From Vibrio breoganii (GTDB lineage: Bacteria > Pseudomonadota > Gammaproteobacteria > Enterobacterales > Vibrionaceae): DNA of 64,000 bases. The stretch is taken from contig NZ_CP016177.1 of NCBI RefSeq assembly GCF_001677275.1, forward strand, positions 1,736,001-1,800,000. The letters run 5' to 3'. Made by a program: the position numbers and the translations under genes. The notes beneath the pieces are model-generated. The model was given only the letters and a program-made list of their open reading frames with translations, was not told the DNA's origin and ran no database searches. Positions 49,829 through 62,762 of this stretch are shown here, in pieces (within the stretch, counting starts at the first letter, position 1; each line of letters opens with the position of its first letter).

Positions 49829-50619
49829 TTCTTTATTAGCCCTAGGCAAACTCGGTAAGTTGCCGGTAATTTGAGATTGGTCTGAAATAATTGTTGATAG
49901 ACCTGCTCTAGCTTAACCAATGAGCTTTTTTTGGTTAATCCTTGTGAGCGGCCACCTATTTGAGTCGCACCTATGCCTTTTAGATCTTTCATTAGCTCAA
50001 AGGCACTATGGTACCAATAGGTCATTTTTGCCAAGTCTACTTGAGAGCCATCACACTTCGATTGAGCCAACGCAATTTTTATTGCCTTTTCAGATACAAA
50101 CTGCTTCACATGTTGATACTGATCAACATAGCTCCACGCCTGCTTTAATTCATACAGCGATCCCTCAACCAATGTAGAGAACAAGACATGCCCTCCCACT
50201 TTACACACGCGTTTTGATTCTCGGATGGGAACACTTAAATCCTCGCACCACTGCAACGCTAAACTCGAGACAACGTAATCAAAGCTATCATCAGCAAAGG
50301 GAAGAGCTTCAGCATCACCTAAGTAATAGGTAACCTGCTTTCCACAACGTAATCTAGCCTGATCTAACATTTTGTCCGAGAGATCTAACGCCACAACCTC
50401 AGCCCCTCGCTGCAGTAGTTTTTCGGTGAGATAACCTGTACCGCAGCCTACATCCAGAATCTGTTTACCTATCAGGCTTGCCGGCAGCCTTTCGAGTAAC
50501 TTCTCTACCACGTCTCTTTGAAATCGAGCATGCTGGTCATAGTTAGAAGCTGCACGACCAAATGCGCTGGCAATGGCCTGTTTCTCTGGCGTAGCAATCA
50601 ACACTCCATTTGAGCCCAT
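49825..50619 (-). CDS. bioC: Malonyl-ACP O-methyltransferase BioC
   Basis: BioC (264 residues) methylates malonyl-ACP so that fatty-acid synthesis can build the pimeloyl chain. SAM motif I is [16 protein letters not shown], and [19 protein letters not shown] is the BioC block. ATG 50619 has GGAGG just upstream, within the last codons of bioF. Confidence 0.95.
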   Translation of the reverse strand: MGSNGVLIATPEKQAIASAFGRAASNYDQHARFQRDVVEKLLERLPASLIGKQILDVGCGTGYLTEKLLQRGAEVVALDLSDKMLDQARLRCGKQVTYYLGDAEALPFADDSFDYVVSSLALQWCEDLSVPIRESKRVCKVGGHVLFSTLVEGSLYELKQAWSYVDQYQHVKQFVSEKAIKIALAQSKCDGSQVDLAKMTYWYHSAFELMKDLKGIGATQIGGRSQGLTKKSSLVKLEQVYQQLFQTNLKLPATYRVCLGLIKK

Positions 50620-50621
50620 GA

Positions 50622-51788
50622 CTAACAACCCTCCTTGGCATACTGACATTCAAATTGCTTTAGCGATTGAGCAAGTTTACTGATCTGTTCAAGCTTATGA
50701 TTGGCCGATAATGTCACTCGAATTCTGGCCTTTCCTTTTGGCACTGTGGGCGGTCTAATTGCCGTTGCCCAAAGCCCTTGCTGGCGCAAGTAACTTGCCA
50801 TCGACATGGCTCGGTCTGCAGAGCCTGCTAAGTAGGGTTTGATTGGCGTTTGTGTCTCTATAAAACCCGGAAGGTCACCGAGCAGGCGCGAATAGGTATG
50901 TTGTAAATCCGATAATTGGTCACGACGCCATTGCTGAGTGCGAGTGAGCTGTATCGCTTTAGTCACTGTGGCGGCCTGTGCCGGTGGCATCGCCGTTGAA
51001 TACACAAAGTGACGCGCATACTGACGCAAATATTCGGCTATGGATGAGCAGCACAAGATCGCCGCGCCTTGCACGCCTAACGCCTTCCCAAAGGTCACCA
51101 CCAGCAATTGAGGCTTTATTGAAGACTCTGTGCAGCTGCCTTTGCCTTCCTTGCCTAACACCCCTAAGCCATGGGCATCGTCAACCATCAGCCAGCAGTT
51201 TTGTTTTTGGCTCTGAATTTGAATATCAGCCAGTGGGGCTTTATCCCCATCCATACTAAACACCCCTTCAGTGACCACTAAACCTGAGCCATTGCGCTCA
51301 ATCAGATCACTTAAGCGCTGAGTACTGTTATGAGTGAACCGGTATTGGGTTGCGGGGCTTAACATGCCAGCCTCCATCAGAGATGCGTGATTGAGTTTGT
51401 CTTGATATAAGCAATCACCCTTTTCAAGCAACGCAAAAAGAGCCGCTTGATTGGCACTAAACCCTGAATTAAACAATACCGCTTGTTCATATCCAAGCCA
51501 GTCACATAAGGCGTCTTGCAGTTGCAAATGTGCGTAGGAAAACCCTGTCACCATAGGCGAGGCGGCGCTGCCTACACCGTGACGATCCACCGCCGTTTTC
51601 CACGCCTCTTTCAAGGTGTTGTCATTGGCAAGCCCTAGGTAATCATTACTAGAAAAATTAACGAAGCCCTGCTCAGCGATTTGGACCTGTGCTGTATTTC
51701 CGCCATGAACAGGGGTGAGGGTTCTAAGTAGCCCCTGTTCACGTCTTTGTTGCAGTGCGCTCGTGATCCTCGATTCAAACAGTGGCAT
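50622..51788 (-). CDS. bioF: 8-amino-7-oxononanoate synthase
   Basis: BioF (388 residues) is a PLP enzyme condensing pimeloyl-ACP/CoA with alanine. Family blocks are [38 protein letters not shown] and the Schiff-base lysine in [14 protein letters not shown] choose ATG 51788 (MPLFESRIT), overlapping the end of bioB by 14 bp; ATG 51803 is an alternative. Confidence 0.96.
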   Translation of the reverse strand: MPLFESRITSALQQRREQGLLRTLTPVHGGNTAQVQIAEQGFVNFSSNDYLGLANDNTLKEAWKTAVDRHGVGSAASPMVTGFSYAHLQLQDALCDWLGYEQAVLFNSGFSANQAALFALLEKGDCLYQDKLNHASLMEAGMLSPATQYRFTHNSTQRLSDLIERNGSGLVVTEGVFSMDGDKAPLADIQIQSQKQNCWLMVDDAHGLGVLGKEGKGSCTESSIKPQLLVVTFGKALGVQGAAILCCSSIAEYLRQYARHFVYSTAMPPAQAATVTKAIQLTRTQQWRRDQLSDLQHTYSRLLGDLPGFIETQTPIKPYLAGSADRAMSMASYLRQQGLWATAIRPPTVPKGKARIRVTLSANHKLEQISKLAQSLKQFECQYAKEGC

Positions 51789-52827
51789 CGTAGAAAAGAT
51801 CATCTTTTGTCGGTCTTGCAGCCACCCTTTCATTGACCTGCTCGAGCAATTCATGCTCTTGGATCTGATCAGGTTTCTGGCTGGTTGCTAGGGTATTGAT
51901 ACCCAACTTTTTAAATAGCTGCATATCGCTATCTTCATCAGGATTCGGCGTTGTTAGAAGCTTGCAACCATAGAAAATGGAGTTAGCGCCCGCCATGAAA
52001 CACAGCGCCTGCATTTGCTCGTTCATATTTTCACGGCCAGCCGACAAGCGCACAGCCGATTCAGGCATCATTATGCGAGCAATGGCAATCAGTTTGATGA
52101 ACTCAAATGGGTCGACATCGTCAACGTCTTGCAGTGGTGTGCCCTTTACTTTCACCAGCATATTGATAGGAACGCTCTCAGGGTGAACCGGCAAGCTCGC
52201 TAATTCAGCCAATAGGCCTGCGCGATCTGCGGTGCCCTCGCCCATGCCAATAATCCCTCCAGAACAGATTTTCATTCCGGCTTCACGCACATGCGACAAG
52301 GTATCTAAGCGGTCTTGGTAGGTTCTGGTGGTGATGATGTTGCCATAATACTCTGGCGAGGTGTCTAGGTTGTGGTTGTAATAATCAAGCCCTGCAGTAG
52401 AAAGTTCGGATGCCTGCTCAGGGGTCAACATACCTAGAGTCATGCAGGTTTCTAAACCTAAAGACTTCACACCCTTAATCATATCGGTCAGCAAAGGCAT
52501 ATCGCGCGCTTTAGGGTTCTTCCAGGCAGCGCCCATGCAAAAGCGCGTAGAGCCTGAGTTTTTCGCCTTCTCTGCCGCTTCTAATACTCGCTCTACTTCC
52601 ATTAAGCGCTCTTTATCCACGTCAGTTCGATAATGGGCACTTTGTGGGCAATATTTACAATCCTCAGGGCAAGCCCCTGTTTTTATGGAAAGCAATGTAC
52701 TGACCTGCACATAGTTATGCTGCTGGTGCTGGCGGTGAACGGTCTGTGCTTGATACAACAGATCCATAAACGGGAGATTAAGTAGTGTCTGGACCTCTTC
52801 AACTGTCCAATTATGACGAACTTCCAC
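51775..52827 (-). CDS. bioB: Biotin synthase
   Basis: BioB (350 residues) is a radical-SAM enzyme inserting sulphur into dethiobiotin. The [4Fe-4S] motif CPEDCKYC is in [18 protein letters not shown]; the auxiliary [2Fe-2S] ligands include RFCMGAAW and LETCMTLG. I place the start at GTG 52827, because AAGGA lies 7 bases upstream and the length equals other vibrio and E. coli proteins; the ATG at 52851 and earlier codons fall in the operator region. Confidence 0.97.
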   Translation of the reverse strand: MEVRHNWTVEEVQTLLNLPFMDLLYQAQTVHRQHQQHNYVQVSTLLSIKTGACPEDCKYCPQSAHYRTDVDKERLMEVERVLEAAEKAKNSGSTRFCMGAAWKNPKARDMPLLTDMIKGVKSLGLETCMTLGMLTPEQASELSTAGLDYYNHNLDTSPEYYGNIITTRTYQDRLDTLSHVREAGMKICSGGIIGMGEGTADRAGLLAELASLPVHPESVPINMLVKVKGTPLQDVDDVDPFEFIKLIAIARIMMPESAVRLSAGRENMNEQMQALCFMAGANSIFYGCKLLTTPNPDEDSDMQLFKKLGINTLATSQKPDQIQEHELLEQVNERVAARPTKDDLFYDATV

Positions 52828-52977
52828 GCTGTTATCCTTTTCTAAATTCATTGTATAAACGGCATTATTTTTAATGCTCTGTTGCTTGGCTAGTCTAACC
52901 TGAAGCGATACACTGTCAACACAGCAAGGATAACTTTGTTTACTAACGAACATTAATTGAACAATTTGAGCTCTTTT
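52828..52977. promoter_or_regulatory. Divergent biotin promoter/operator (BirA)
   Basis: Between bioB and bioA, TGTCAACA (52914-52921) and TGTTTACT (52937-52944) form an imperfect dyad with a 15-base spacer. This is the layout of BirA operators (TGTAAACC-n15/16-GGTTTACA). It would control both operons in response to biotinyl-AMP. Confidence 0.6.
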
Positions 52978-54255
52978 ATGGATTTAAGCTTCGACAAACA
53001 ACACCTTTGGCACCCGTACACCTCAACTCTGAGCCCTCTCACCTGCTACCCAGTGTCATCAGCATCGGGTGTTACATTGCGATTAGAAGATGGCACCGAG
53101 CTTATTGACGGTATGTCTTCGTGGTGGTCTGCAATACACGGCTACTCACACCCAAAGCTAAATGCTGCGGCTCACCAGCAAATTGATACTATGTCCCATG
53201 TGATGTTTGGCGGCATTACCCATAAGCCCGCCATTGAGCTTGGGAAAAAGCTACTCGATCTTGCACCCAAAAATCTCCAGCACATCTTTCTTGCTGATTC
53301 GGGTTCGGTGGCAGTAGAAGTAAGCCTCAAGATGGCACTGCAGTACTGGCACACCTTAGGTGAGCGCCGGCCCAAGTTTCTCACCCTACGACACGGTTAT
53401 CATGGCGATACCTTCGCTGCGATGTCGGTGACCGATCCTGACAACTCAATGCATTCACTGTACAAAGGCTTTCTACCTGAGCACATCTTTGTGGATTCCC
53501 CTCAGTGTGGCTTTTTTGATGATTGGGATGAAGCCGATATAGCGCCAATGCTCGATGCCCTTGAGATTCATCATCGCGACATAGCCGCCATCATTCTAGA
53601 GCCCATAGTCCAAGGCGCAGGCGGAATGCGTCTGTATCATCCAAGCTACTTAAAGCGCGTGCGAGAATTGTGTGACCACTACGGCATCTTGCTCATTGCT
53701 GATGAAATTGCCACTGGATTCGGGCGTACAGGAAAGATGTTTGCAGTAGAACATGCTGGCATAGAGCCAGACATTCTATGTGTGGGTAAGGCTTTGACCG
53801 GTGGCTATATGACCCTGTCAGCAACCCTTGCTACACCAAAGGTCGCCAACACTGTCTGCGGAGGCGAAGCAGGGTGCTTTATGCATGGACCCACTTTTAT
53901 GGGGAACCCACTCGCCTGCGCAGTGGCATCGGTGAGTTTGGAGATATTGCAATCCGGTCAATGGCAGCAGCAAGTTGCCGATATTGAAACGCAGCTTGCG
54001 CAGTCACTCGGTCAATTATCTCGCTATGCACTGGTAAAAGAGACTCGATACCTTGGCGCTATCGGTGTGGTAGAAACACATAAACCGGTCAATATGGAGA
54101 AGATACAGGCACACTTCGTAGAACAAGGGGTATGGATTCGCCCGTTTGGTAAGCTGATTTATATTATGCCGCCATACATTATTAAGCCGGATGAGTTGCA
54201 GATACTGATAGAGGCGATTGAAAGCGCGGTGCAAGATGACGGGTTGTTTTTGTAG
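52978..54255 (+). CDS. bioA: Adenosylmethionine-8-amino-7-oxononanoate aminotransferase
   Basis: BioA (425 residues) is a class III aminotransferase that makes 7,8-diaminopelargonate using SAM as amino donor. Blocks are [57 protein letters not shown] and the PLP lysine in [14 protein letters not shown] 52978 follows a weak GAG ribosome binding site; TTG 52957 would add seven residues. It is divergent from bioBFCD. Confidence 0.96.
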   Translation: MDLSFDKQHLWHPYTSTLSPLTCYPVSSASGVTLRLEDGTELIDGMSSWWSAIHGYSHPKLNAAAHQQIDTMSHVMFGGITHKPAIELGKKLLDLAPKNLQHIFLADSGSVAVEVSLKMALQYWHTLGERRPKFLTLRHGYHGDTFAAMSVTDPDNSMHSLYKGFLPEHIFVDSPQCGFFDDWDEADIAPMLDALEIHHRDIAAIILEPIVQGAGGMRLYHPSYLKRVRELCDHYGILLIADEIATGFGRTGKMFAVEHAGIEPDILCVGKALTGGYMTLSATLATPKVANTVCGGEAGCFMHGPTFMGNPLACAVASVSLEILQSGQWQQQVADIETQLAQSLGQLSRYALVKETRYLGAIGVVETHKPVNMEKIQAHFVEQGVWIRPFGKLIYIMPPYIIKPDELQILIEAIESAVQDDGLFL

Positions 54256-54269
54256 GGTGTAATGTGCTT

Positions 54270-54313
54270 GCTAAGATCCTGCTGGGCTGGCATTCCAGTT
54301 TTCGTCAGGATGA
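54270..54313. repeat. Single hairpin half-element
   Basis: TAAGATCCTG ... CAGGATGAC with an inner CTGG/CCAG pair matches the right half of the 12042-12510 elements. Nothing else of note is found before the terminator. Confidence 0.65.
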
Positions 54314-54442
54314 CAACTCCTTTATAAACGTCAGCTCTAAATTCGCATCATGTTGGGAAACCCGGAGTATCTCAGAGTCTTTAGCACCCTAAATCACCAC
54401 ACCGAATTCATAAAGCAGGCACCTGCTTATCGAACAGACATA

Positions 54443-54472
54443 AAAAAACCGGCTAACAAGTAGCCGGTTTTT
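54443..54472. terminator. Bidirectional terminator between bioA and serS
   Basis: AAAAACCGGCT and AGCCGGTTTTT pair around a 7-base loop, with A- and T-runs on both sides. Confidence 0.9.
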
Positions 54473-54486
54473 CATGCAGTCACTTA

Positions 54487-55812
<1,326 letters not shown>

Positions 55813-55878
55813 TTAACGATAACTCTCAAGGAGCTAAAAAGGGTAAAATTTCAATCGAACAAAGATATCTAAAAAACA

Positions 55879-57225
55879 CTACTTTTTGTAGCGCTTTCGT
55901 GTGCTTTTTTCGTCTAAAGAATGGAGATAGTTCAGCTTTTCAGCAATTTTTGTTTCTAGGCCACGATTTTCTGGGAAATAGTAGCGAGTCTCGCTCATTT
56001 CTGGAGGGAAATAGCATTCCCCTGCCGCATAAGCGCCAGGTTCATCATGAGCATAACGATACTCGTCACCATAGCCTAATTCTTGCATCAACTTAGTCGG
56101 TGCATTACGGAGGTGGTGTGGCACTTCTAGCTCTGATGTGTCGTCTGCATCTTGCAACGCTTGTTTCCACGCTGTGTAAACGGCGTTACTCTTTGGCGCG
56201 CACGCTAAATAGACCACGGCTTGCGCCAGAGCCCTTTCGCCTTCTGCAGGACCTATGCGTGTAAAACAATCCCACGCGCTAATCGCCACTTGCATGGCAC
56301 GGGGATCAGCATTGCCAATATCCTCAGATGCAATGGCTAGCAAACGACGAGCAATATACAAAGGGTCACAACCCGCCTTGATCATGCGAGCACTCCAATA
56401 CAAGGCCCCATCAGGGTTTGAGCCTCGAATTGACTTATGCACCGCAGAAATCAGGTCATACCAAATATCGCCCTTGTTATCGAAGCGTGCCACCTTAGAG
56501 CCAGCTACCTGTGCGAGCAACTCAAGATCTATCTGCTTAACGCCGTTTTTCTCTGGCGCCATATCAAACAACAGCTCTAAGTAGTTGAGCGCCATGCGCG
56601 CATCACCGCTGACAAGTTCCGCTAAGCGCTGATCGCTCTCGCCGATAAACTCCGCCTTAAGCTTACCTAAACCGCGCTCATCATCGTTTAAGGCCTGTTG
56701 AATCACTTGCTCGATATCTTGGGTATCTAGGGAGGCAAGCTTATACACTCGCGCTCGTGATAGCAGTGCGTTATTGAGCTCAAAGGAAGGGTTTTCGGTG
56801 GTTGCGCCTATAAAGGTGACCGTGCCATCTTCAATGTGCGGCAAAAAAGCGTCTTGCTGGCTCTTGTTGAAGCGATGCACCTCATCGACAAACAAGATGG
56901 TGCGATGTCCCGCCATCTTGTTGTCACGTGCCTTTTCAATGGCGGCTCGAATGTCTTTCACCCCAGAGGTCACGGCAGACACGCGCTCTACCCTAGCATC
57001 GGCATAGCTTGCGGCTACCTCTGCTAATGTGGTTTTGCCTGTGCCGGGTGGGCCCCATAGGATCATGGAGTGAAGCTGTCCTGCCTGCAAAGCACGATAT
57101 AAGGGCTTACCCGGGCCTAAGACATGTTGTTGACCTATGTATTCCTCAAGGGTTCTTGGGCGCATGCGCGCAGCAAGGGGACGAAAATCCTCCCCCGTTG
57201 AGAAATCAAATTGCATATTGCTCAT
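55879..57225 (-). CDS. rarA: Replication-associated recombination protein RarA
   Basis: RarA (448 residues, also MgsA) is an AAA+ ATPase related to clamp-loader subunits that acts at stalled replication forks. Walker A is GPPGTGKTT, Walker [10 protein letters not shown], sensor 1 GATTENPS and the arginine-finger region SRARVY. A C-terminal tetramerisation domain (about 260-448) ends [14 protein letters not shown]. Confidence 0.96.
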   Translation of the reverse strand: MSNMQFDFSTGEDFRPLAARMRPRTLEEYIGQQHVLGPGKPLYRALQAGQLHSMILWGPPGTGKTTLAEVAASYADARVERVSAVTSGVKDIRAAIEKARDNKMAGHRTILFVDEVHRFNKSQQDAFLPHIEDGTVTFIGATTENPSFELNNALLSRARVYKLASLDTQDIEQVIQQALNDDERGLGKLKAEFIGESDQRLAELVSGDARMALNYLELLFDMAPEKNGVKQIDLELLAQVAGSKVARFDNKGDIWYDLISAVHKSIRGSNPDGALYWSARMIKAGCDPLYIARRLLAIASEDIGNADPRAMQVAISAWDCFTRIGPAEGERALAQAVVYLACAPKSNAVYTAWKQALQDADDTSELEVPHHLRNAPTKLMQELGYGDEYRYAHDEPGAYAAGECYFPPEMSETRYYFPENRGLETKIAEKLNYLHSLDEKSTRKRYKK

Positions 57226-57234
57226 GATATAGGT

Positions 57235-57837
57235 TTAGTTACGCTGGTCGTCAACTTCAACCCCATTTGGGATTTCAAATACAAAGCGCGACTTAGCGGG
57301 CGTTTGGGCACGGTAGTCATTAAAGGTAAACTTACTGCGCTGGCCATCTTGCTCCACCACGTTAAAGCCTGAGATTGCTCCCGCTTTATCAATGTCAATT
57401 TGGAACTGGCCCTGTGTAGAGGTTTCGTCCATTGGCGTTAAGGTAAAGCGATCGCCATTTTGAATTACGTTGTATTTGTCCCAATCGCTGGCTTTATTGC
57501 GCGTTAGCAATACAAACGGTGTTTGCTCTGTCGCTTGCTCTTGCCAGTAAATACTCACTTGTTCGATAAACGGGCTGTAATACCACAGCGTTTCGCCATC
57601 AGACACTAATACATTTTCGTCGGGTGTATTGGTGGTCCAGCGAAAGAGGCTTGGCCTTGCGATCTCAACGGAGCCTGTGCCTTCCATAACAACTTCATCA
57701 TCTGGGCTCACAACAGTTTGTGAAAACTGCGCAGTAAAGCCATCGGTTTTATCTAAGCGTTGCACAAGCTCTTGCTGAGGGTTGGCAGACACAGCGCCTG
57801 AAACCAACACCAATAAACTTACTAATATTTTCTTCAT
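57235..57837 (-). CDS. lolA: Outer-membrane lipoprotein carrier protein LolA
   Basis: LolA (200 residues) ferries lipoproteins through the periplasm from LolCDE to LolB. A signal peptide [18 protein letters not shown] starts at ATG 57837; the frame extends upstream to 57861 without support. The beta-sheet cavity is reflected in [21 protein letters not shown] and [20 protein letters not shown]. Confidence 0.96.
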   Translation of the reverse strand: MKKILVSLLVLVSGAVSANPQQELVQRLDKTDGFTAQFSQTVVSPDDEVVMEGTGSVEIARPSLFRWTTNTPDENVLVSDGETLWYYSPFIEQVSIYWQEQATEQTPFVLLTRNKASDWDKYNVIQNGDRFTLTPMDETSTQGQFQIDIDKAGAISGFNVVEQDGQRSKFTFNDYRAQTPAKSRFVFEIPNGVEVDDQRN

Positions 57838-57870
57838 ACTACTCTCTGAATACTGGGCCAAGAGGCCCTA

Positions 57871-60774
57871 TTACATATCTTTAATTGGCGGCGGTGCAAG
57901 TACCTCTCGGTTACCATTATGCCCCGGAGCCGATACGATACCTTGCGCTTCAAGTTGTTCTACTATGCGAGCGGCTCGGTTGTAACCGATCTTAAATTTA
58001 CGCTGCACGCCTGACACAGAGCCACGACGCGTCTCAGTAACATGCTCAACCACCTGGTCAAACAGCGGGTCCGTGTCCTCTTCCCTTTCCATTTTTTCAC
58101 CCGGAAGCAAGGTTTCTGGCGACGGTTCACCCTTAGTGATCTCATCGATATACTGAGGTTTACCTCGCGCCTTCCAGTCATTCACTACCGCGTGCACATC
58201 ATCATCTGAAGCGAACGCGCCGTGTACACGAATGGTATGGCTAGAGCCAGGGGGTAGATACAACATGTCACCCATACCTAGCAGCGACTCTGCGCCACCC
58301 TGATCTAGGATGGTTCGTGAATCAGTCTTGGTCGATACCGTAAACGCAACACGCGTCGGAATGTTCGCCTTAATCAGGCCTGTAATCACATCCACCGATG
58401 GACGCTGCGTGGCCAGAATAAGGTGAATACCCGCCGCACGCGCCTTTTGCGCGATACGAGCAATCAGCTCTTCAACCTTCTTACCCACCACCATGATAAG
58501 GTCGGCAAATTCGTCAACCACCACCACGATGTAAGGCAGTTTTTCAAGCAATGGCGCTTCTTGATCCATACTGTCGCCCGGTTGCCACAGTGGATCATGG
58601 ATTGGATGTCCTGCATCCGCCGCCATTTTCAGCTTCTCGTTAAAGCCTTTCAAGTTTCGTACGCCAAGGGCGGACATTAGCTTATAACGGCGCTCCATCT
58701 CACCCACACACCAGCGAAGGGCATTCGACGCATCCTTCATATCTGTAACCACTTCGGACAACAGATGAGGAATTCCTTCATAGATAGAAAGTTCTAGCAT
58801 TTTCGGATCAATCATGATGAAACGCACATCATCTGGTGTTGATTTATACAACATACTCAGAATCATGACGTTTACACCTACAGACTTACCCGAACCTGTA
58901 GTACCGGCTACTAACACGTGCGGCATCTTAGACAAATCAGCGACAACCGCATCACCGGCAATGTCTTGACCCAGCACTACCGCTGTTGGCGATTTATTCT
59001 CGATAAACTGCGGGCTACAAACCACATCGGACAAAAATACCGTCTGACGAGTCATGTTTGGAAGCTCTAAACCCACGTAAGGCTTACCAGGAATCACTTC
59101 AACGACACGCACTGCTAATGCAGATAGCGAACGCGCCAAATCCATGGACAAACTGGAAATCCTAGACACTTTGACCCCTGGCGCAAGGTCTAGTTCAAAT
59201 CGAGTGATAACAGGTCCAGGGAAAATACCTACGACCGCTGCCTTAATTTTGTAGTCCGCCAGTTTGGACTCAACAAGACGCGCTATGTTTTGCAGCGCTT
59301 CTCTATCAATATGGTTTTCACGCTTTTCAGGATGATAAAGCAGTTCCAACGTCGGCATTGGACTGGTTGGCACGGGTAGGTCAGCATCTTTACGAATCAA
59401 GAATGGATTTTGAGAGGCCGCTTGTCTGGCTTTCTCATCGGCTATTTGTTTAGCAAAGGCTTCGGCATCCGTTAACTCTTCAACGATGACTTCTTCATCT
59501 TGTTCTTGCGCTTGTTCTTGTTCAGAAGCGGCAGTCTGCTCTTCCACCTCATCAAGGGATTCCATAGAGATGCTTGGCTGTGGCTTTTCTGCTTCTTCGA
59601 CAATATCAAAGTCAGAAGAATCTCCGACTAGCTCTGCGTCATGATTGTGTGAATGTTGCTGTTCATCTTCAAGTAGCGGATCGCTTTCCAGTGTTGGTGG
59701 CTGGAAGCTTGGCTTCTCTTCTACTATCTCTTCCGTGGCAGAAAAATGCTCTTCCACCTCAGGAATCTCCATTTCTGGTGTTGGATCTTGGTTAGACTCT
59801 TGAGTCTGCGCCACTGTATCTACTGTCGGCTCTTCAGTATCCGCGTAGTCATTCGCTAGTTGGGCATCGCGCTCAAGCTGATCTATCGGCGCATTGAGGT
59901 TGCTGGTTCTATCGAAGGTAAAGGTTTCGTCTTCGCTGTCCTCAGGCATATAGATCTTGTATGGGGTTTCTTCTGCAAGCGCTTCAGTAGATGGCGCTAG
60001 TAACGGATCTTCTGTTATCGGACTCTCAGTATTCTCTAACGTAGGTTGCAGAGCTTCTGGAGAAGTATCTGCATAAACCAATTTTTGATCGTCAAGGCGC
60101 GTAGGTTCAAGCACCTGCTCTTTGTCACCACGGACAAAGTTCAAGCAAGAGGTCACGCACCATAAGGTGCCCTGACCGATGCGTTCAACAATCGATAGCC
60201 AAGAGATACCGGTAAACAGAGTAAAAGAGGCGCCCCAGAAAAATAGCAGCGCAAGGGTACTGCCTAGGCTGTTGAGCGTTGGAAGTGCCAGACTGGTGAT
60301 CACATCACCCACCACGCCACCGGATGAGAAGTACCAGATGTCATCAAAGTTCAGATCCGCTAGGCCACAACTGGTTACAATTAACAGTGCACCGCCAAGC
60401 AACCTCGTGCCCCATAGCATCAAATCTACAGGTTCTGTGTCTGTGCGTTTACGAAATACAATCCAAGAAAGTAGAACGATAATGGCTGGTACAAAATAGG
60501 CCAGAACGCCGAAGGTGAATAACAATGTATCACCTATCCAGGCACCCATTAGGCCACCCGCATTCTTCACTTCCCCACCCCACGCCGTTTGCGACCATGA
60601 AGGATCTGCTGGGTTAAAGGTAATCAGTGATACTGCCATAAGGACAGCAAGCAATACGCCAATGATAAGACACCCTTCTCTGAGGCGTTGAATGCCGGTG
60701 AGATTGGGTTTGGCCTTGTGAGGAGACTTGTGAACTACTGTTCGAATTTTGGGATTTCTTTTCAACATATCCAT
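57871..60774 (-). CDS. ftsK: DNA translocase FtsK
   Basis: FtsK (967 residues) anchors to the divisome and pumps DNA towards dif for XerCD resolution. The N-terminal domain has four or five membrane helices (about 35-215). A long acidic Pro/Glu/Gln-rich linker (about 230-480) leads to the RecA-like motor with Walker A GTTGSGKS and Walker [10 protein letters not shown]. The C-terminal gamma domain ([23 protein letters not shown]) reads KOPS sequences. The in-frame ATG at 60768 is an alternative start. Confidence 0.97.
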   Translation of the reverse strand: MDMLKRNPKIRTVVHKSPHKAKPNLTGIQRLREGCLIIGVLLAVLMAVSLITFNPADPSWSQTAWGGEVKNAGGLMGAWIGDTLLFTFGVLAYFVPAIIVLLSWIVFRKRTDTEPVDLMLWGTRLLGGALLIVTSCGLADLNFDDIWYFSSGGVVGDVITSLALPTLNSLGSTLALLFFWGASFTLFTGISWLSIVERIGQGTLWCVTSCLNFVRGDKEQVLEPTRLDDQKLVYADTSPEALQPTLENTESPITEDPLLAPSTEALAEETPYKIYMPEDSEDETFTFDRTSNLNAPIDQLERDAQLANDYADTEEPTVDTVAQTQESNQDPTPEMEIPEVEEHFSATEEIVEEKPSFQPPTLESDPLLEDEQQHSHNHDAELVGDSSDFDIVEEAEKPQPSISMESLDEVEEQTAASEQEQAQEQDEEVIVEELTDAEAFAKQIADEKARQAASQNPFLIRKDADLPVPTSPMPTLELLYHPEKRENHIDREALQNIARLVESKLADYKIKAAVVGIFPGPVITRFELDLAPGVKVSRISSLSMDLARSLSALAVRVVEVIPGKPYVGLELPNMTRQTVFLSDVVCSPQFIENKSPTAVVLGQDIAGDAVVADLSKMPHVLVAGTTGSGKSVGVNVMILSMLYKSTPDDVRFIMIDPKMLELSIYEGIPHLLSEVVTDMKDASNALRWCVGEMERRYKLMSALGVRNLKGFNEKLKMAADAGHPIHDPLWQPGDSMDQEAPLLEKLPYIVVVVDEFADLIMVVGKKVEELIARIAQKARAAGIHLILATQRPSVDVITGLIKANIPTRVAFTVSTKTDSRTILDQGGAESLLGMGDMLYLPPGSSHTIRVHGAFASDDDVHAVVNDWKARGKPQYIDEITKGEPSPETLLPGEKMEREEDTDPLFDQVVEHVTETRRGSVSGVQRKFKIGYNRAARIVEQLEAQGIVSAPGHNGNREVLAPPPIKDM

Positions 60775-60889
60775 TGCATGCGGGTCTTAGTCGGATAAAC
60801 GACACGAGCGACTAATGTCGCCCGTGATTATCTTCATTTAAACACATGCTGAGGTAAAAACCCAAATAGAACCTCAGGGAATCAGCAAT

Positions 60890-61381
60890 TTAGCGAGTTT
60901 TGATCACTAGGTTATTGCTCTGCTTCACTTCTTCCATGACGACATAAGTACGAGTGTCATTCACACCCGGCAGGCGTAGCAGGGTGTCGCCTAGCAATTT
61001 ACGATAGGCACCCATATCAGATACACGTGTTTTCAATAGGTAATCGAAATCACCTGAAACAAGATGACACTCTTGAATGTCGTCTAGCTTTTGTACTGCA
61101 GTATTGAACTGCTCAAATACATCTGGCGCACCACGATTTAGGGTGATCTCTACAAATACCAGTAGAGAGGCATCTAAATATTGGGGGTTAAGTTGTGCGG
61201 TATATCCTAAAATATAACCTTGACGCTCAAGACGTCTTACCCTTTCCAAGCAAGGGGTTGGCGACAAACCAACACGCTTAGACAGTTCTACGTTAGAAAT
61301 TCGGCCATCTTTTTGCAGTTCATTAAGAATATTTCTGTCTATACGGTCCAGTTCCTTGGACGGTTTACTCGCTTCTAACAT
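60890..61381 (-). CDS. lrp: Leucine-responsive regulatory protein Lrp
   Basis: Lrp (163 residues) has an N-terminal helix-turn-helix (LDRIDRNILNELQKDGRI, LSKRVGLSPTPCLERVRRLE) and a C-terminal RAM/AsnC domain (about 75-163, QECHLVSGDFDYLLKTRV). It is nearly identical to my memory of the vibrio global regulator. It is divergent from ald, a typical Lrp target, and upstream of ftsK as in E. coli. Confidence 0.96.
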   Translation of the reverse strand: MLEASKPSKELDRIDRNILNELQKDGRISNVELSKRVGLSPTPCLERVRRLERQGYILGYTAQLNPQYLDASLLVFVEITLNRGAPDVFEQFNTAVQKLDDIQECHLVSGDFDYLLKTRVSDMGAYRKLLGDTLLRLPGVNDTRTYVVMEEVKQSNNLVIKTR

Positions 61382-61538
61382 GGTTTTGTTCCACCTTTTT
61401 ACTTCCTTGCAACAATATACACTACAATATTAAAATATTCAGCATCAAATTTTGAATAAACGGTTCTATACTAGTTGATAACACCCCACATAAGCAATTT
61501 ATGCAGTTACTATAACTAGAAAACAATAAGGAGTCAGG
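61382..61538. promoter_or_regulatory. lrp-ald divergent promoter region
   Basis: The 157-bp AT-rich gap has runs such as ACAATATTAAAATATTCAG, a near-palindrome around 61428-61445 that could be an Lrp site. The ald ribosome binding site AAGGAG lies 6-7 bases before its ATG. Confidence 0.45.
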
Positions 61539-62663
61539 ATGATAATTGGTATCCCTAAAGAGATTAAGAACCATGAGTACCGAGTTGGTATGGTCCCAGC
61601 CAGCGTGAGAGAAGTTATCTCTAACGGACACCAAGTTATAGTTGAAACGCAAGCCGGCAGCGGCATAGGTTTCAGCGACGATGACTATATCGCAGCAGGT
61701 GCATCCATTCTTCCAGCCACAACGGAAATCTTTGCTCAGGCAGAAATGATCGTGAAGGTAAAAGAACCTCAGGCCATTGAGCGAGCAATGCTTCGCGAAG
61801 GGCAAATCTTGTTTACTTATTTACACTTAGCTCCTGATTTTCCACAAACTGAGGAACTAATCAATAGCAAAGCGGTATGCATTGCGTATGAAACCGTGAC
61901 CGACCGCTTAAATCAGCTACCTCTTCTTGCACCAATGTCAGAAGTTGCGGGCAGAATGTCCATCCAAGCCGGTGCACAAGCCTTAGAGAAATCCAATGCT
62001 GGCAGAGGCCTTTTGCTGGGTGGAGTACCCGGTGTTGAGCCTGCAAAAGTGGTGATCATTGGCGGTGGTGTTGTTGGCTCAAACGCCGCTCGAATGGCTG
62101 TCGGTATGCGTGCTGATGTGACTATCCTTGACCGAAACATTGATACGCTTCGCGCTCTTGATGAAGAGTTCCAAGGACGTGCAAAAGTAGTTTATTCCAC
62201 TGAAGAAGCACTAAGTCGTCATGTATTAGAAGCCGATTTGGTTGTGGGCGCGGTATTGATTCCAGGTGCTGCAGCGCCAAAACTTGTTACAAAAAAACAC
62301 ATTGAATCAATGAAACCTGGTGCCGCTATCGTGGATGTGGCCATTGACCAAGGTGGTTGCTTTGAAACCTCCCATGCAACGACTCATGCTGATCCAATCT
62401 ATATTGTCGATGATGTGGTTCATTATTGTGTCGCAAACATGCCTGGCGCGGTAGCTAGAACCTCTACCTTTGCCCTCAATAACGCGACCCTGCCTTATAT
62501 CATCAAACTGGCAAACAAGGGTTATAGACAAGCGCTTACTGAAGACAAAGGCTTCCTGAACGGCCTTAACGTCATTCATGGTGTCGTGACATGTAAAGAA
62601 GTCGCCGACAACTTCAACCTAGAATATGTAGAGCCTAGCAAGGCGATAGCGCTATTTTCTTAA
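61539..62663 (+). CDS. ald: Alanine dehydrogenase
   Basis: Ald (374 residues) oxidatively deaminates L-alanine to pyruvate with NAD. Family blocks are IGIPKEIKNHEYRVGMVPASV, KVKEPQ, FTYLHLAPD, the NAD-binding VVIIGGGVVGSNAARMAVGM and VDVAIDQGGCFETSHATTH. It faces away from lrp, consistent with Lrp-controlled amino-acid catabolism. Confidence 0.97.
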   Translation: MIIGIPKEIKNHEYRVGMVPASVREVISNGHQVIVETQAGSGIGFSDDDYIAAGASILPATTEIFAQAEMIVKVKEPQAIERAMLREGQILFTYLHLAPDFPQTEELINSKAVCIAYETVTDRLNQLPLLAPMSEVAGRMSIQAGAQALEKSNAGRGLLLGGVPGVEPAKVVIIGGGVVGSNAARMAVGMRADVTILDRNIDTLRALDEEFQGRAKVVYSTEEALSRHVLEADLVVGAVLIPGAAAPKLVTKKHIESMKPGAAIVDVAIDQGGCFETSHATTHADPIYIVDDVVHYCVANMPGAVARTSTFALNNATLPYIIKLANKGYRQALTEDKGFLNGLNVIHGVVTCKEVADNFNLEYVEPSKAIALFS

Positions 62664-62674
62664 TAACGACAGCC

Positions 62675-62749
62675 ACGCATTGCCGAGGTTTCTTATCGGC
62701 AATTTCTTGGTTGTAAAGATCCCCGACAAGAGCACTCGGGGATGACGGG
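62675..62749. repeat. Two-hairpin palindromic element
   Basis: The left hairpin is ATTGCCGA/TCGGCAAT and the right ATCCCCGA/TCGGGGAT, both 8 bp, ending GACG. The left outer end is decayed (ACGC instead of CGTC). An AGCTATC-type heptamer (about 62757-62765) follows it. It lies between ald and its probable terminator. Confidence 0.85.
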
Positions 62750-62762
62750 ATTAGACTGTCAG

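Noticed and set aside
54314..54430. Second hairpin element after bioA
   Set aside because: Sequence is too degenerate to show paired stems; only the half-element at 54270-54313 is supported.
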